Notes: generated by a model from the sequence alone, not told the origin. A stretch of 64,000 nucleotides of DNA from Methylosarcina fibrata AML-C10 (GCF_000372865.1 NZ_KB889965.1:2120990-2184989); one strand, 5' to 3'. Numbered from the stretch's first letter, positions 1-9,440 are shown. Made by a program: numbers and translations.

Positions 1-2
1 CG

Positions 3-1214
3 CACAACGGCAATCTGACCAATACCGAAGAATTGAAAAAAGCGCTGTTCGTCGAAGACCAGCGCCACATCAATACCGATTCCGACTCCGAAGTGTTGCT
101 GAACGTGTTTGCGCACGAATTGCAGAGCCTCGGCAAGCTGCATTTGACCGTCGACGACGTGTTCGAGGCGGTGCGCGGCGTCCATCGCCGATGCCGGGGA
201 GCCTATGCGGTGGTGATCATGATCGCCGGTTTCGGCATCCTCGGCTTCCGCGATCCCCACGGCATCCGGCCGGTCGTTTTCGGCGAACGCAAAACCGACA
301 AGGGCTCCGAATTCATGATTGCATCGGAAAGCGTCGCCCTCGACGTACTCGGCTTCGATCTGATTCGGGACATCGAACCCGGCGAAGCCGTTATCATCGA
401 AGAGTCCGGCATACTGCATACCCGGCAGTGCGCGGACCAGGTCGATCACTGCCCCTGCATTTTCGAATACGTCTATTTTGCCCGCCCCGACTCGATCATC
501 GACGATATTTCGGTGTATAAGGCCCGTCTTAGAATGGGCGAGAAGCTTGCCGAGAAAATTCAGCGGGTATGGCCGGATCACGACATCGACGTGGTGATTC
601 CGATCCCCGACACCAGCCGCACGGCTGCGTTGCAGATGGCCAATCGGTTGGGCGTGAAATTCCGCGAAGGATTCATCAAAAACCGTTATATCGGCCGGAC
701 TTTCATCATGCCCGGCCAGAAAATGCGGCAAAAATCGGTCAGACAAAAATTGAACGCGATCGGCCTCGAGTTCGAAGGCAAGAATGTTTTGCTGGTCGAC
801 GACTCGGTGGTCCGGGGCACGACGTCCGAACAGATCATTCAGATGGCCCGGGACGCAGGCGCCAAAAAAGTCTATTTTGCCTCCGCGGCGCCGCCGGTCC
901 GCTATCCGAACGTCTACGGCATCGACATGCCGGCGGCGCACGAATTGATTGCCCATAACCTGACCGAAGAGGAAGTGTGCAAGGCGATCGGCGCCGATCG
1001 GATAATTTACCAGGATCTTCAGGACCTGATCGAAGCCGTGCGCAAGGGCAATACCGCCATCGAACATTTCGACACTTCCTGCTTCAGCAAGGAGTACATT
1101 ACCGGCGACATCGACGACGACTATCTCGCTCGCATCGAAGCCTTGCGCAATGATCATGCGCAAAGCCAGCGCAATTCGGAAAATTTCATTATCGAAATGC
1201 AGAATTGCCAATAA
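3..1214 (+). CDS. purF: Amidophosphoribosyltransferase, 3' portion (5' end outside window)
   Basis: PurF catalyses the first committed step of purine synthesis: PRPP plus glutamine to 5-phosphoribosylamine, in the cytoplasm. The visible part starts inside the N-terminal glutamine amidotransferase domain (a HNGNLTN motif is readable from base 3) and runs into the phosphoribosyltransferase domain. There the PRPP-binding loop [14 protein letters not shown] is intact, at about bases 783-830. The catalytic N-terminal Cys is not in the window. The frame is open from base 3, so a start at the TTG at 33 would be an artefact. The gene ends 75 bp before metZ on the same strand, separated by a hairpin. 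The assignment is secure. Confidence 0.96.
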   Translation, partial: HNGNLTNTEELKKALFVEDQRHINTDSDSEVLLNVFAHELQSLGKLHLTVDDVFEAVRGVHRRCRGAYAVVIMIAGFGILGFRDPHGIRPVVFGERKTDKGSEFMIASESVALDVLGFDLIRDIEPGEAVIIEESGILHTRQCADQVDHCPCIFEYVYFARPDSIIDDISVYKARLRMGEKLAEKIQRVWPDHDIDVVIPIPDTSRTAALQMANRLGVKFREGFIKNRYIGRTFIMPGQKMRQKSVRQKLNAIGLEFEGKNVLLVDDSVVRGTTSEQIIQMARDAGAKKVYFASAAPPVRYPNVYGIDMPAAHELIAHNLTEEEVCKAIGADRIIYQDLQDLIEAVRKGNTAIEHFDTSCFSKEYITGDIDDDYLARIEALRNDHAQSQRNSENFIIEMQNCQ

Positions 1215-1222
1215 TCGGCAAG

Positions 1223-1253
1223 CCCGACAGATTTAACAACCTATCTTGTCGGG
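1223..1253 (+). other. Intergenic hairpin between purF and metZ
   Basis: The arms CCCGACA and TGTCGGG enclose about 17 nt just after the purF stop. There is no downstream T-run, so this is not a clear rho-independent terminator. It could be an attenuating or RNA-stabilising stem. Confidence 0.4.
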
Positions 1254-1289
1254 TTGTCGTCGCCGACCCAACCTACTCTCCGAGACATC

Positions 1290-2471
1290 ATGAACGAAAT
1301 CGACTGGAACGACTATTCTCTGGAAACGCAAGCCATCCGGGCCGGCCATCACAGGACCCATGAAGGCGAACACAGTCTGCCCATTTTCGCTACGTCCAGC
1401 TATGTGTTCAACAGCGCGGAAGAAGCTTCTTTGCGTTTTACCGGACAACTGCCGGGCAACGTCTATTCCCGCTTTACCAATCCGACCGTGGCCGCCTTTC
1501 AGGAACGGCTGGCGCTGATGGAAAAAGGCGAGCGCTGCCTAGCTTTCGCTTCCGGCATGGCGGCGATCATGGCGGTCGGCATGGGCTTGCTGAAAGCCGG
1601 CGATCACGTCGTCTGCTCGCGCGGCGTATTCGGCAATACCGTGCTGCTGTTCCAGAACTATTTCGGCAAGTTCGGCGTCGCCACCGACTTTGTCGACCTG
1701 ACCGACCTTGCCGCCTGGGAAGCGGCCATCCGGCCGAATACCCGTTTTCTGTTTCTGGAAACGCCGTCCAATCCGTTGACGGAAATCGCCGACGTCGCCG
1801 AACTGGCGTCCATCGCCCATCGGCACGGCTGTCTGCTCGTCGTCGACAACTGCTTCTGCACGCCGGCCCTCCAGAAACCGTTCGAACTCGGCGCCGACAT
1901 CGTCGTGCATTCCGCGACCAAGTATCTGGACGGGCACGGACGCTGCGTCGGAGGCGCGGTGATCGCCGGCAGCGAGATTATCGAAAAATCGATTTATCCG
2001 TATCTGCGCACCGGCGGCGCCGCAATGAGTCCGTTCAACGCCTGGGTTTTTTTGTCGGGCCTGGAAACCCTGGCGGTCCGGATGAAAGCGCATTGCGACA
2101 ACGCTCTGGCGCTGGCTCAATGGCTGGAGCGGCAGCCGGGCGTGAGCCGGGTTTATTATCCCGGCCTTCCGTCCCATCCCCAGCACGAACTGGCTCGCCG
2201 GCAGCAAAGCCATTTCGGCGCCATCGTCAGTTTTGAGCTGAGCGGCGGCAAAGAGCATGCCTGGCGGCTGATCGACGCCACCGAAATGCTGTCGATCACG
2301 GCAAATCTGGGCGACGTCAAAACCACCATTACTCACCCGGCCACGACGACGCACGGCCGCCTGACGCCGGAAGTCCGGGCCGCCGCCGGCATCAAGGACG
2401 GTCTGGTAAGAGTTTCGGTCGGTCTGGAAAACATCGAGGACATCAAGAAAGACCTCTTGAGAGGCTTATAG
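1290..2471 (+). CDS. metZ: O-succinylhomoserine sulfhydrylase (Cys/Met metabolism PLP enzyme)
   Basis: Fold-type I PLP enzyme of the Cys/Met metabolism family. MetZ makes homocysteine from O-succinylhomoserine and sulfide. The PLP lysine lies in SATKYLDGHGRCVGG, about residue 211, and the family motifs FASGMAA and ETPSNP are present. The protein is 393 aa, normal for the family. I chose the ATG at 1290 because the protein then begins MNEIDWNDYSLETQAIRAG, typical for MetZ; an upstream TTG at 1254 lies in the hairpin region. The purF-metZ order is common in gammaproteobacteria. MetB and MetC belong to the same superfamily, so substrate choice is inferred from overall similarity and context. Confidence 0.88.
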   Translation: MNEIDWNDYSLETQAIRAGHHRTHEGEHSLPIFATSSYVFNSAEEASLRFTGQLPGNVYSRFTNPTVAAFQERLALMEKGERCLAFASGMAAIMAVGMGLLKAGDHVVCSRGVFGNTVLLFQNYFGKFGVATDFVDLTDLAAWEAAIRPNTRFLFLETPSNPLTEIADVAELASIAHRHGCLLVVDNCFCTPALQKPFELGADIVVHSATKYLDGHGRCVGGAVIAGSEIIEKSIYPYLRTGGAAMSPFNAWVFLSGLETLAVRMKAHCDNALALAQWLERQPGVSRVYYPGLPSHPQHELARRQQSHFGAIVSFELSGGKEHAWRLIDATEMLSITANLGDVKTTITHPATTTHGRLTPEVRAAAGIKDGLVRVSVGLENIEDIKKDLLRGL

Positions 2472-2512
2472 CCTCTCTCCCTTAATGCCCAGGTTAAGCT
2501 GCCGGACTATCG

Positions 2513-2540
2513 AGAGTCGCAAAGCTTGCTTTGCGACTCT
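2513..2540. other. Perfect 13-bp stem hairpin downstream of metZ
   Basis: AGAGTCGCAAAGC, a 2-nt loop, then its exact reverse complement. It lies between the convergent genes metZ and the methyltransferase. No T-run follows on either strand, so it may block transcription or stabilise mRNA ends rather than act as a classical terminator. Confidence 0.5.
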
Positions 2541-2612
2541 AAACCTTGTCGAACTTATAAAAAAAGACCTGCTGTTATTGCGCTAAAGCGGCCATTTTCT
2601 TCCTCGATTTCG

Positions 2613-3200
2613 TCAAAAACCTCTTTCATCCTTTTTTCGGACAACAAACAGCCTGGGCGCGGAAGCCTTGTGTTCGTCCGAAAAAATCGCCGTCGACGAA
2701 AATTGCGCCGGATTCACCGCTCCGCACCATGCTTCAACCTGCCGGGCTTCCTCGGCGCCTCCCGGATGACCGGGATAAGCAAGTACGGTCAGGATGCCGC
2801 CGGGAGCCAGGAGCCTGGCCGCGGCATTCAATGCCGGCAAGGTCGTCTCCGCTGCGGTAATGATGCGCTTGTCGCTGCCCGGCAGATAACCCAGATTAAA
2901 CATGCAGGCTCTGATCCTGCCGTGAAATTCCGCCGAAATTTTTTCTTCCATGCCGGCATGGCTCTCGCGCAGCAAGATCAGGCAATCGCGCCATCCTGCC
3001 CGGTCCGCCTTAGCGGCCGCCGAGTCGAGAGCCGCCTGCTGGACATCGAAGCCGAACACTTTCCCGGAGGGTGCTATTTGCCGAAGCAGAAACAGCGTAT
3101 CGAAGCCGTTGCCGACCGTAGCGTCGACGGCAACATCGCCCTCATGCAAACGGGGCCGGATCCGATCGTGGGCGCTGTCAACCAGGGAAATGCGTCGCAT
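2613..3200 (-). CDS. Class I SAM methyltransferase, YtqB/MnmM-like
   Basis: A 195-aa Rossmann methyltransferase with the SAM motif VAVDATVGNGFDTLFLL (about residues 23-39), GKVFGFDVQ as motif II, and MFNLGYLPGSDK as the catalytic-loop region. This pattern matches the YtqB family, renamed MnmM, which methylates 5-aminomethyl-(2-thio)uridine at the tRNA wobble position. The start overlaps the end of the upstream FAD oxidase gene by 23 nt, which suggests translational coupling. The partner oxidase resembles the C-terminal half of MnmC, so the two together could replace bifunctional MnmC. The fold is certain; the substrate is inferred from family and neighbour. An alternative is another RNA methylase of the same family. 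Confidence 0.78.
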   Translation of the reverse strand: MRRISLVDSAHDRIRPRLHEGDVAVDATVGNGFDTLFLLRQIAPSGKVFGFDVQQAALDSAAAKADRAGWRDCLILLRESHAGMEEKISAEFHGRIRACMFNLGYLPGSDKRIITAAETTLPALNAAARLLAPGGILTVLAYPGHPGGAEEARQVEAWCGAVNPAQFSSTAIFSDEHKASAPRLFVVRKKDERGF

Positions 3201-4239
3201 AATACCGCCGGATGTCGCATCGTTGAGGAACGGGAATATCCTTTAACAAAAAATCCGCCAGTTGCCGGCTATAAGCCGGAATCGACAGGCTGCCCCTGGC
3301 GCCGAAACCGTTAAAGACGGCAAGCCGGCGCAGTTTCGGGTGAACGCCGAGAAAAGGCTGCTTGTCCTGCGTGCCTGGGCGGACATTCGCCCGATGGTCG
3401 ACGACGCCGACGGTCAGATCCGGCGCCATCCGGCCGAGCGCCGACAATAATTCGTTTTTGCCCGACTCGGTAGGCGCCGTATCCGGACGATTGCGGTCAA
3501 AAGTAGCCCCGACCCGGATTCGCCCGGAACCTTGCGGAATCAGCCAATGTCCGAAATTGACGATCCGGTCCGGCAACGCGGTTTGATGCTCCAGCGTTAA
3601 AATTTCACCTTTGGCAGGCTGGAACGGCAGCCAGGAAAACCAGGGATTGGCTGCCGTCCGGTAGCCTTCGCAAAAAACGATCTGCTCCGGATAAAGGTCT
3701 TGCCATTTCAAGACCGGCGAGAGTTCGATGTCCCGGTAATCCATTTCGGCGAGCCGGTAACACGACCGTTCGATGAAAAAATTTTTCAGACATTCGAGCA
3801 GTGATTCGGTCAGCAAATGGCCGGTTTGCCTCTGCTCGAGGAATCCGAACGGCGCCTTGAAGCCGATGTCAAGACGACCGGGCGGATGCAGTTCTCCCAG
3901 ATAATCGCGGTAGCCGGGATCGTTCAGGCGCAGCAGCGCCTGATCCCTTTCCGCTGGATTCCGAAAAATCCTGAGCATCGGCTTTTCCTGAAAAAACGCT
4001 TGCCGGAAATCATCGGACAACAGGCGATAACATCGCCGTGCTTCGGGCAACAGCGAGTCGACGTCGGCCGATTTGACCAACCTCATGCCGGTCACCGGAT
4101 TGATCAGCCCTGCCGAGACTTGCGAAGCGTTTTCCCTGCCGTTATCGACAACCACCACCCGGCGTTGCCGCCGCATCAGTTCCAGCGCCAGCAAACTGCC
4201 CGACAGGCCCTGGCCCAGGATTAAAAAATTAATCTTCAT
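3178..4239 (-). CDS. FAD-dependent oxidoreductase (DAO fold), MnmC oxidase-domain-like
   Basis: The N-terminus carries a dinucleotide-binding motif (ILGQGLSGSLLALELMRR, about residues 6-23) followed by VVVVDNG, as in D-amino-acid oxidase-fold flavoproteins. SAGLINPVTGMRL and a C-terminal NGFGARGSLSIPAYS segment are typical of the MnmC(o)/glycine-oxidase group. In that group the enzyme removes a carboxymethyl group from cmnm5U34 of tRNA. The protein is about 353 aa. The ATG at 4239 is preferred over a TTG nine bases upstream; neither has a strong ribosome binding site. It forms an overlapping two-gene operon with the methyltransferase downstream and is divergent from the MerR/B12 regulator. 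A different amine substrate cannot be excluded. Confidence 0.72.
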   Translation of the reverse strand: MKINFLILGQGLSGSLLALELMRRQRRVVVVDNGRENASQVSAGLINPVTGMRLVKSADVDSLLPEARRCYRLLSDDFRQAFFQEKPMLRIFRNPAERDQALLRLNDPGYRDYLGELHPPGRLDIGFKAPFGFLEQRQTGHLLTESLLECLKNFFIERSCYRLAEMDYRDIELSPVLKWQDLYPEQIVFCEGYRTAANPWFSWLPFQPAKGEILTLEHQTALPDRIVNFGHWLIPQGSGRIRVGATFDRNRPDTAPTESGKNELLSALGRMAPDLTVGVVDHRANVRPGTQDKQPFLGVHPKLRRLAVFNGFGARGSLSIPAYSRQLADFLLKDIPVPQRCDIRRYYATHFPG

Positions 4240-4279
4240 ACGATTCAAATGAATGGGAATACCGCCCGAATAACAGGCG

Positions 4280-4319
4280 GGTACAAATTTCGTCTATGTT
4301 ATGTACAAGTTATGGTACA
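4280..4319 (+). promoter_or_regulatory. Three GTACA direct repeats upstream of the CarH-like gene (candidate operator)
   Basis: GTACA occurs at 4281-4285, 4303-4307 and 4315-4319 in the same orientation, spaced 22 and 12 bp, about two and one helical turns. CarH-type MerR regulators are known to bind tandem direct repeats containing TACA, so this is a plausible autoregulatory operator. It lies between the divergent oxidase operon and the regulator. Confidence 0.4.
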
Positions 4320-4476
4320 ATAGCCTAACTGCGGAATTGTCAAAAATAAATAGATATTTCAAACGCTTACTTGATATATATGACAATCCGGCATTCAGCA
4401 TCTCTTCGTAGGGTCCAGCCTTGATTAAAGCGTGCTGACTGCATTGATTGTATTATCCGAGCCAAAGGAGCACTTA

Positions 4477-5466
4477 ATGACGAATGTTAAGGACGATACC
4501 GCGCAGTATCTGATCAGTACGGTCTCCAAGCGATCCGGGGTCAAATCCGATCTGGTCAGAGCATGGGAACGCCGATACCAGGCCGTGGTGCCGTCACGCA
4601 CCGCCGGCGGTCATCGCGTTTACACCGATCTGGACATAGCCCGTCTTAAATTATTGAATCAGGCTACCAATCAAGGCCACAGCATCAGCCAGATCGCCCG
4701 TCTGTCCCTTGAAGAGCTGAGAAAGCTTCTGCAAAAGGACGAATCCGGTCCGGCGGCAGCGGCGGCGCCAGTCTCCGGAACGTCATTGAGCGGGGAACGA
4801 AAATTTCTTGCCGATGATTATATCGAAAAATGTTACACCGCCGTGGTCGACTTCGATGCCCGAGCGCTGGAGTCGCATTTCGAACACGCCATCGTCGAAC
4901 TGGGTTCGCAAGCTTTTATCGAAAATCTACTGGAGCCCTTATTGACGATGATCGGCGAACGCTGGCGAACCGGCGAACTGAGGCCGGTGCACGAACATAT
5001 GGCGTCGTCGATTATACGCTCTTTGACCTACATCCTGCGCAATAACGCCCCCTGCCCTGCCAATGCCCCGCGCATGGTGGTCAGCACGCCCCTCGGCCAG
5101 CATCATGAATTGGGCGCCCTGCTGGCAGCGATTCTGGCCGAACTCAAAGACTGGCAGGTCACCTACCTCGGCCCCAATCTGCCGGCGGAAGAAATTGCCG
5201 CGGCGGTCAAATTCACCCAAGCAAGAGCGGTTACCCTCAGCATCAGTTTCAGTACCGAAGAGCCGGTCGTACAAAAAGAATTAAGGCGCCTGCGCAAACT
5301 GATCGGCAATGAAGTCGCTTTGATTGTAGGAGGAAGAGCAGCCGGCTATTATGAAGCCGTACTGGATGAAATCGGAGTGGCCAAGATCCAGAATTATCAA
5401 TACTTCAGACATTACCTTGACCAACTGGCCGCCAAAGACGGCAACAATTCCGAAATTTCGAAATAG
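4477..5466 (+). CDS. MerR-family regulator with cobalamin-binding domain (CarH/LitR-like)
   Basis: The N-terminus is a MerR winged helix (about residues 8-75: ISTVSKRSGVKSDLVRAWERRY, then GGHRVYTDLDIARL). The middle is a B12-binding helical cap with the W-x9-EH signature (WRTGELRPVHEH, about residues 163-174). The C-terminus is a Rossmann B12-binding domain with an H-x-x-G motif (GQHHELG), in which the histidine can ligate cobalt. CarH-type proteins use adenosylcobalamin as a light sensor and repress in the dark. The 329-aa length is slightly longer than typical CarH. The ATG at 4477 follows AAAGGAG at ideal spacing. The likely targets are its own promoter and divergent genes, which is inference. 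Confidence 0.85.
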   Translation: MTNVKDDTAQYLISTVSKRSGVKSDLVRAWERRYQAVVPSRTAGGHRVYTDLDIARLKLLNQATNQGHSISQIARLSLEELRKLLQKDESGPAAAAAPVSGTSLSGERKFLADDYIEKCYTAVVDFDARALESHFEHAIVELGSQAFIENLLEPLLTMIGERWRTGELRPVHEHMASSIIRSLTYILRNNAPCPANAPRMVVSTPLGQHHELGALLAAILAELKDWQVTYLGPNLPAEEIAAAVKFTQARAVTLSISFSTEEPVVQKELRRLRKLIGNEVALIVGGRAAGYYEAVLDEIGVAKIQNYQYFRHYLDQLAAKDGNNSEISK

Positions 5467-5523
5467 AACGGATGGGCTTTCCGGCCGGCATTCGTTCTCA
5501 TCTGTTTTCTCTTGAAAGCTCTC

Positions 5524-5548
5524 AAAAAAAGGGGGCTTAAAGCCCCCC
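5524..5548 (-). terminator. Rho-independent terminator of ftsH
   Basis: On the minus strand GGGGGCTTTAAGCCCCC is followed directly by a run of seven T, 16 bp past the ftsH stop. The inverted GC stem could also slow readthrough from the convergent MerR gene. Confidence 0.85.
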
Positions 5549-5563
5549 CTGAATGAGCGCACC

Positions 5564-7468
5564 TCAAACTTGTTGCACCGGTTCACCGGCCTTGACGCTC
5601 TTGTCGTCGGGTTTATCGAGTTTGGGTCCGGGCGATGGGATGCCGGTATCGATCTCGTCCATCGGCGGCCGGGGATCCTTGCCGGCCATCAGATCGTCGA
5701 TCTGATACTTGTCGATGGTTTCCCATTTCATCAGGGCCTCGGCCATCTTGTGCAGAATCCCGAGGTGATCGGTCAGGATCTGTTCGGCCTTCTGATAATT
5801 GCGGTCGATCACCGCGCGGATCTCTTCGTCGATCTGGTGCGCCACCTCGTTGGAAACCTTGGCGCCGGGCGAGGCGTAGCCCATGAACGGCTGGCCGCTC
5901 TCTTCGCCGTACACCTGCGGCCCCAGCTTGTCGGAAAAGCCCCAGCGGGTGACCATGTTGCGCGCGAGCTCCGTGGCCCGCTCGATGTCGTTGGAGGCGC
6001 CGGTGGTGACCCGGTCGCCGCCGTAAATCATCTGCTCGGCGATGCGTCCGCCGAACAGGCTGGCGATCTGGCTTTCCAGCTTGCGCTTGCTGGCGCTGTA
6101 CTGGTCGCGCTCGGGCAGGAACATGGTGATGCCCAAAGCCCGCCCCCTGGGCATGATGCTGACCTTGTACACCGGATCGTGCTCGGGCACGAGACGGCCG
6201 ACGATGCAGTGGCCGGCCTCGTGGTAGGCGGTCAGGCGCTTGTCGTCCTCGGTCATCACCATGGTGTGCCGCTCGGCGCCCATCAGGATCTTGTCCTTGG
6301 CTTTCTCGAGGTCGGCCATGGTCACTTCCTGCTTGTTGGCGCGGGCCGCGAACAGCGCCGCCTCGTTGACCAGATTGGCCAGATCGGCCCCGGAAAAGCC
6401 CGGGGTGCCGCGGGCGATGTATTTCAGTTCGACGTCGGCCCCGGCCGGCACCTTCTTGATGTGCACGTTCAGGATCTGTTCGCGCCCTTTGACGTCGGGC
6501 AGGCCGACGTTGACCTGGCGGTCGAAGCGGCCGGGACGCAGCAGCGCCTTGTCGAGCACGTCGGCGCGGTTGGTCGCGGCAATGACGATGACCCCTTCGT
6601 TGCCGTTAAAGCCGTCCATTTCGACCAGCAATTGGTTCAACGTCTGCTCGCGCTCTTCGTTGCCGCCCGAGAATCCGGCGCCGCCGCGCTGCCGGCCGAC
6701 TGCGTCGATCTCGTCGATGAAGATGATGCAGGGCGCGTGCTCTTTCGCCTGGGCGAACATGTCCCGCACCCTCGAGGCGCCGACCCCGACGAACATCTCG
6801 ACGAAATCGGACCCGGAAATGGTGAAGAACTTGACCCCGGCCTCGCCGGCAATCGCCCGGGCCAGCAAGGTCTTGCCGGTGCCCGGCGGGCCCACCATCA
6901 GAATGCCTCGGGGAATCTGCCCGCCCAGCTTCTGGAATTTCTGCGGATCGGACAGAAAATCGACCAGTTCGACCACTTCTTCCTTGGCTTCCTCACAGCC
7001 GGCGACGTCGGCGAAGGTCACCGTGCGCTTGTCTTCTTCGAGCAGTTTCGCCTTGCTTTTGCCGAAGCTGCTGGCGCCCATGCCGCCGCCCTGAGTGCGC
7101 CGCATGTAAATGACCCAGACCGCGATCAGCAGCAGCATCGGAAACCAGGAAATGAAAATCTGCATCAGGAACGACTGCCGGGGCGGCTCCAGGGTGCGGA
7201 TCTGCACCCTGGCGTTGACCAGGTCGTCGATCAGATGCGGATCGTCGGGATTGATCGTCTCGTAGTCCTGCCCTTCGTTGGTGCGGATCCGGATGTGCTT
7301 GTCCATGATCTCGACCCGGGCAATCTGCTTGGTTTTGACCATGCTCAGAAATTCCGAGTAGGCAATCGAATCCTGCATCGGCGGCGCCGTGTTGAGCCGG
7401 TTGAAAATCAGCAACGATCCCGAGATGACCGCGGCCCACAGCAGAAGGTTGAATAGGTTTGTCTTCAT
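5564..7468 (-). CDS. ftsH: ATP-dependent zinc metalloprotease FtsH
   Basis: Membrane-bound AAA+ protease that degrades misassembled membrane proteins and regulators such as sigma-32. Two N-terminal transmembrane segments (about residues 5-22 and 105-122) flank a periplasmic domain. The AAA domain has Walker A GPPGTGKT (about 193-200), Walker [12 protein letters not shown], and the second region of homology RPGRFDR. The zinc site is HEAGH near residue 417. The length, 634 aa, is normal. The ATG at 7468 follows GGAG by six bases. The gene is monocistronic with its own terminator. Many gammaproteobacteria also carry an ftsH next to rlmE; this copy stands alone, so it may be a second paralogue, which the window cannot show. 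Confidence 0.96.
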   Translation of the reverse strand: MKTNLFNLLLWAAVISGSLLIFNRLNTAPPMQDSIAYSEFLSMVKTKQIARVEIMDKHIRIRTNEGQDYETINPDDPHLIDDLVNARVQIRTLEPPRQSFLMQIFISWFPMLLLIAVWVIYMRRTQGGGMGASSFGKSKAKLLEEDKRTVTFADVAGCEEAKEEVVELVDFLSDPQKFQKLGGQIPRGILMVGPPGTGKTLLARAIAGEAGVKFFTISGSDFVEMFVGVGASRVRDMFAQAKEHAPCIIFIDEIDAVGRQRGGAGFSGGNEEREQTLNQLLVEMDGFNGNEGVIVIAATNRADVLDKALLRPGRFDRQVNVGLPDVKGREQILNVHIKKVPAGADVELKYIARGTPGFSGADLANLVNEAALFAARANKQEVTMADLEKAKDKILMGAERHTMVMTEDDKRLTAYHEAGHCIVGRLVPEHDPVYKVSIMPRGRALGITMFLPERDQYSASKRKLESQIASLFGGRIAEQMIYGGDRVTTGASNDIERATELARNMVTRWGFSDKLGPQVYGEESGQPFMGYASPGAKVSNEVAHQIDEEIRAVIDRNYQKAEQILTDHLGILHKMAEALMKWETIDKYQIDDLMAGKDPRPPMDEIDTGIPSPGPKLDKPDDKSVKAGEPVQQV

Positions 7469-7643
7469 GATTTACTCCGGGGCATACATTGACTCGTGGA
7501 TGACAACGCTCATGCCAGTGTTGCAGCGTCTGCTTGCGGATTTATCCGGCACGGGTTTTGTCCCTCTATCTGAAAATCGGAGAATAGTTTTTGGAAAAGC
7601 TGTCAACAATCGAATCATTCCCACATCCATGCCGGAAACGGTC

Positions 7644-8975
7644 TCATAAACAAGCCGTCAGTTGCTCCCCATAAAACAGTTTCATTTTATTAAGGGCGGC
7701 TACCTGGATTTGTCTGACCCGTTCACGGGTCAGATTCAGTTCCTTGCCGATTTCCTTCAAAGTCATTTCCCGACCGAAATGAATCCCGAAATGGCCGCAG
7801 ATCACCATGGCTTCGCGAGGATTCAATAATTTAATAGCCTTTCTTATCAATTTTTCAAGATCCGACTGAGCGATATCGCCGAATGGGGGGGCAAATGTCT
7901 GCTGTTCCAGAAAATCGACCGGGGAAAAACTGTTTTCTTCATCTTCGTCCGAATCCTCCAGCGAAACGGAAGACTGCGAGATCGTCAAAACCGTGTGGAT
8001 TTCCTCCCCGGTCAAGCCAGTAAAGTCCGCCAGTTCCTGTAGGGAAGGCTCCATGCCTCGTTGGAAAATAAACTGCTCTCTGGCGCGAAAAACTTTATTG
8101 ATGATTTCCAACTGGCCGCAGGGTATTCTGACCACCCGCTCGCAGCGGGACAACGCTCTGGACATGGCCTGCCTGATCCAATACCCGGCGTAGGTGGAAA
8201 ACTTGTATCCCAATTCATAATTGTAACGGTCGACCGCCCTGAGCAATCCTGTCTGACCTTCCTGAACCAGATCGTCAAAATCCAGAAATCCGCCTTTATA
8301 TTGGTTGGCAATGAATAACACCAGACGAGAATTGGCCGTAGCGAGCTTGTTCCTGGTAGATAACCATTCATGTTCCGAATCGATGACGACCGGCAAAATT
8401 TGCTCTCTTTCCTCCTTCTGCAAAAACAGAAACGATTCGTTTAACGAATCATCCAAGGAGCATTTCAACAGATCGAAAAAGCGCCCGTCGACCGCACCGG
8501 TTCGCCGCTTCATCTGTTCCCTGCGTTTCAGCAGGCGGCTGGAATCGGCAGGCCCGCCGGGACAGACTGCGCCGCCACGAACTCTTCTCAACTCATCGAA
8601 AGTCAGGATCACATCGACCAAGCCGGTCAAATCATGAAAAGAAAACGGAAAGCGTCTCAGGGCTTCGGACAGGCGACGCCGGCTTTCGGCGGAATCCGAA
8701 CCGCTGCCGGCCGCCTCCTGGACGGCCTGCAAATAGTATCTTTTTATCTCGGTCAGAGCCGGGACCGACTCGGGCAACCACGCGGATTCTTCGTCTGTTT
8801 CTGTCTCCGTGTTGTCATATTGTTGTTCATATTTGAACAACAAGTATAATGCGGACACGGGGAATCGGGACAAAGCCTCCGTCAGCCTGGTTTTCTCGGT
8901 GATCAATTCCCGAGCCGTTTGAAAATTACTGATCATTTTATTCTTGACCTCACTTTCGAAGATATTGACAGGCAT
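7644..8975 (-). CDS. Sigma-70 family sigma factor, RpoD-like paralogue with unusual N-terminus
   Basis: Regions 2 to 4 are present: region 2 (LVLFIANQYKGGFLDFDDLVQEG, then STYAGYWIRQAMSRAL in 2.3/2.4), region 3 (PSLQELADFTGLTGEEI) and region 4 ending with the helix-turn-helix MTLKEIGKELNLTRERVRQIQ. The first ~170 residues are not a normal region 1.1. They contain two related motifs, LTEALSRFPVSALYLL and LSEALRRFPFSFHDLT, resembling a segment of the RpoD non-conserved region. The length is 443 aa, against about 600-620 for RpoD. It is not RpoS or RpoH by these features. I infer an alternative, group-2-like sigma factor. No anti-sigma gene is adjacent. Confidence 0.8.
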   Translation of the reverse strand: MPVNIFESEVKNKMISNFQTARELITEKTRLTEALSRFPVSALYLLFKYEQQYDNTETETDEESAWLPESVPALTEIKRYYLQAVQEAAGSGSDSAESRRRLSEALRRFPFSFHDLTGLVDVILTFDELRRVRGGAVCPGGPADSSRLLKRREQMKRRTGAVDGRFFDLLKCSLDDSLNESFLFLQKEEREQILPVVIDSEHEWLSTRNKLATANSRLVLFIANQYKGGFLDFDDLVQEGQTGLLRAVDRYNYELGYKFSTYAGYWIRQAMSRALSRCERVVRIPCGQLEIINKVFRAREQFIFQRGMEPSLQELADFTGLTGEEIHTVLTISQSSVSLEDSDEDEENSFSPVDFLEQQTFAPPFGDIAQSDLEKLIRKAIKLLNPREAMVICGHFGIHFGREMTLKEIGKELNLTRERVRQIQVAALNKMKLFYGEQLTACL

Positions 8976-9367
8976 TCGCTACAACTCTTTCCGGACCATA
9001 ACCGAACCTTACGCGCCGAACCATTTTCTGTAGACGGATCACAAAATCACCCGGTCTCTGGTCTTTATGGTTTGCGGCAGGTCCGGGAATTCGTCTGAAC
9101 CTTCCGCCTCACCGAGAATTAGAGTCGGCAACGGACCCATTCAATATCAGTTGCTAATAAGACAAAGCATTGCCGTATAAGTTTTAAAGAAATTCGACTT
9201 AACGATTCTTTTCGATACGAAATTTAACAACTATTGACAACATCGTCAAATTTTAATTATACAATATATGGACAATTTGAATGATTTGCTTTAATTTCTC
9301 TAATTTCTCTAAAGACAACATCCGAAGCCGGGCAATGCATGCTTTGCTTCTTAAAGTAATAGCACCG
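8976..9367. promoter_or_regulatory. AT-rich intergenic region with opposing promoter-like boxes
   Basis: There is no open gene here. On the plus strand TTGACA (9234-9239), an 18-bp spacer and TATACA (9258-9263) form a good sigma-70 match that faces no plus-strand gene. On the minus strand a TTGACG box with TAAATT 17 bp further on could serve the sigma-factor gene. Both assignments are by eye. Confidence 0.4.
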
Positions 9368-9440
9368 ACTGGGTTGAGGTACGAAACCCAGCTTTTCCCA
9401 ATCTTGGCAATGCCGGGTTTCCGCAAAGCTCCAACCCAGC
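9368..9440. repeat. REP/BIME element, copy 1
   Basis: CTGGGTTGAGGTACGAAACCCAG followed by a variable centre and ending CCGGGTTTCCGCAAAGCTCCAACCCAGC. The same element recurs at 12587-12666, with a half copy at 13261-13300 beside a RAYT-type transposase gene, so all are likely mobilised by that family. The left half followed by CTTTT could also terminate transcripts. Confidence 0.75.

Noticed and set aside
5570-7456. A 628-codon plus-strand frame opposite ftsH
   Set aside because: It is antisense to a clearly conserved gene, and its composition (Gly/His/Val/Asp-rich) is that of a shadow frame in GC-rich DNA.
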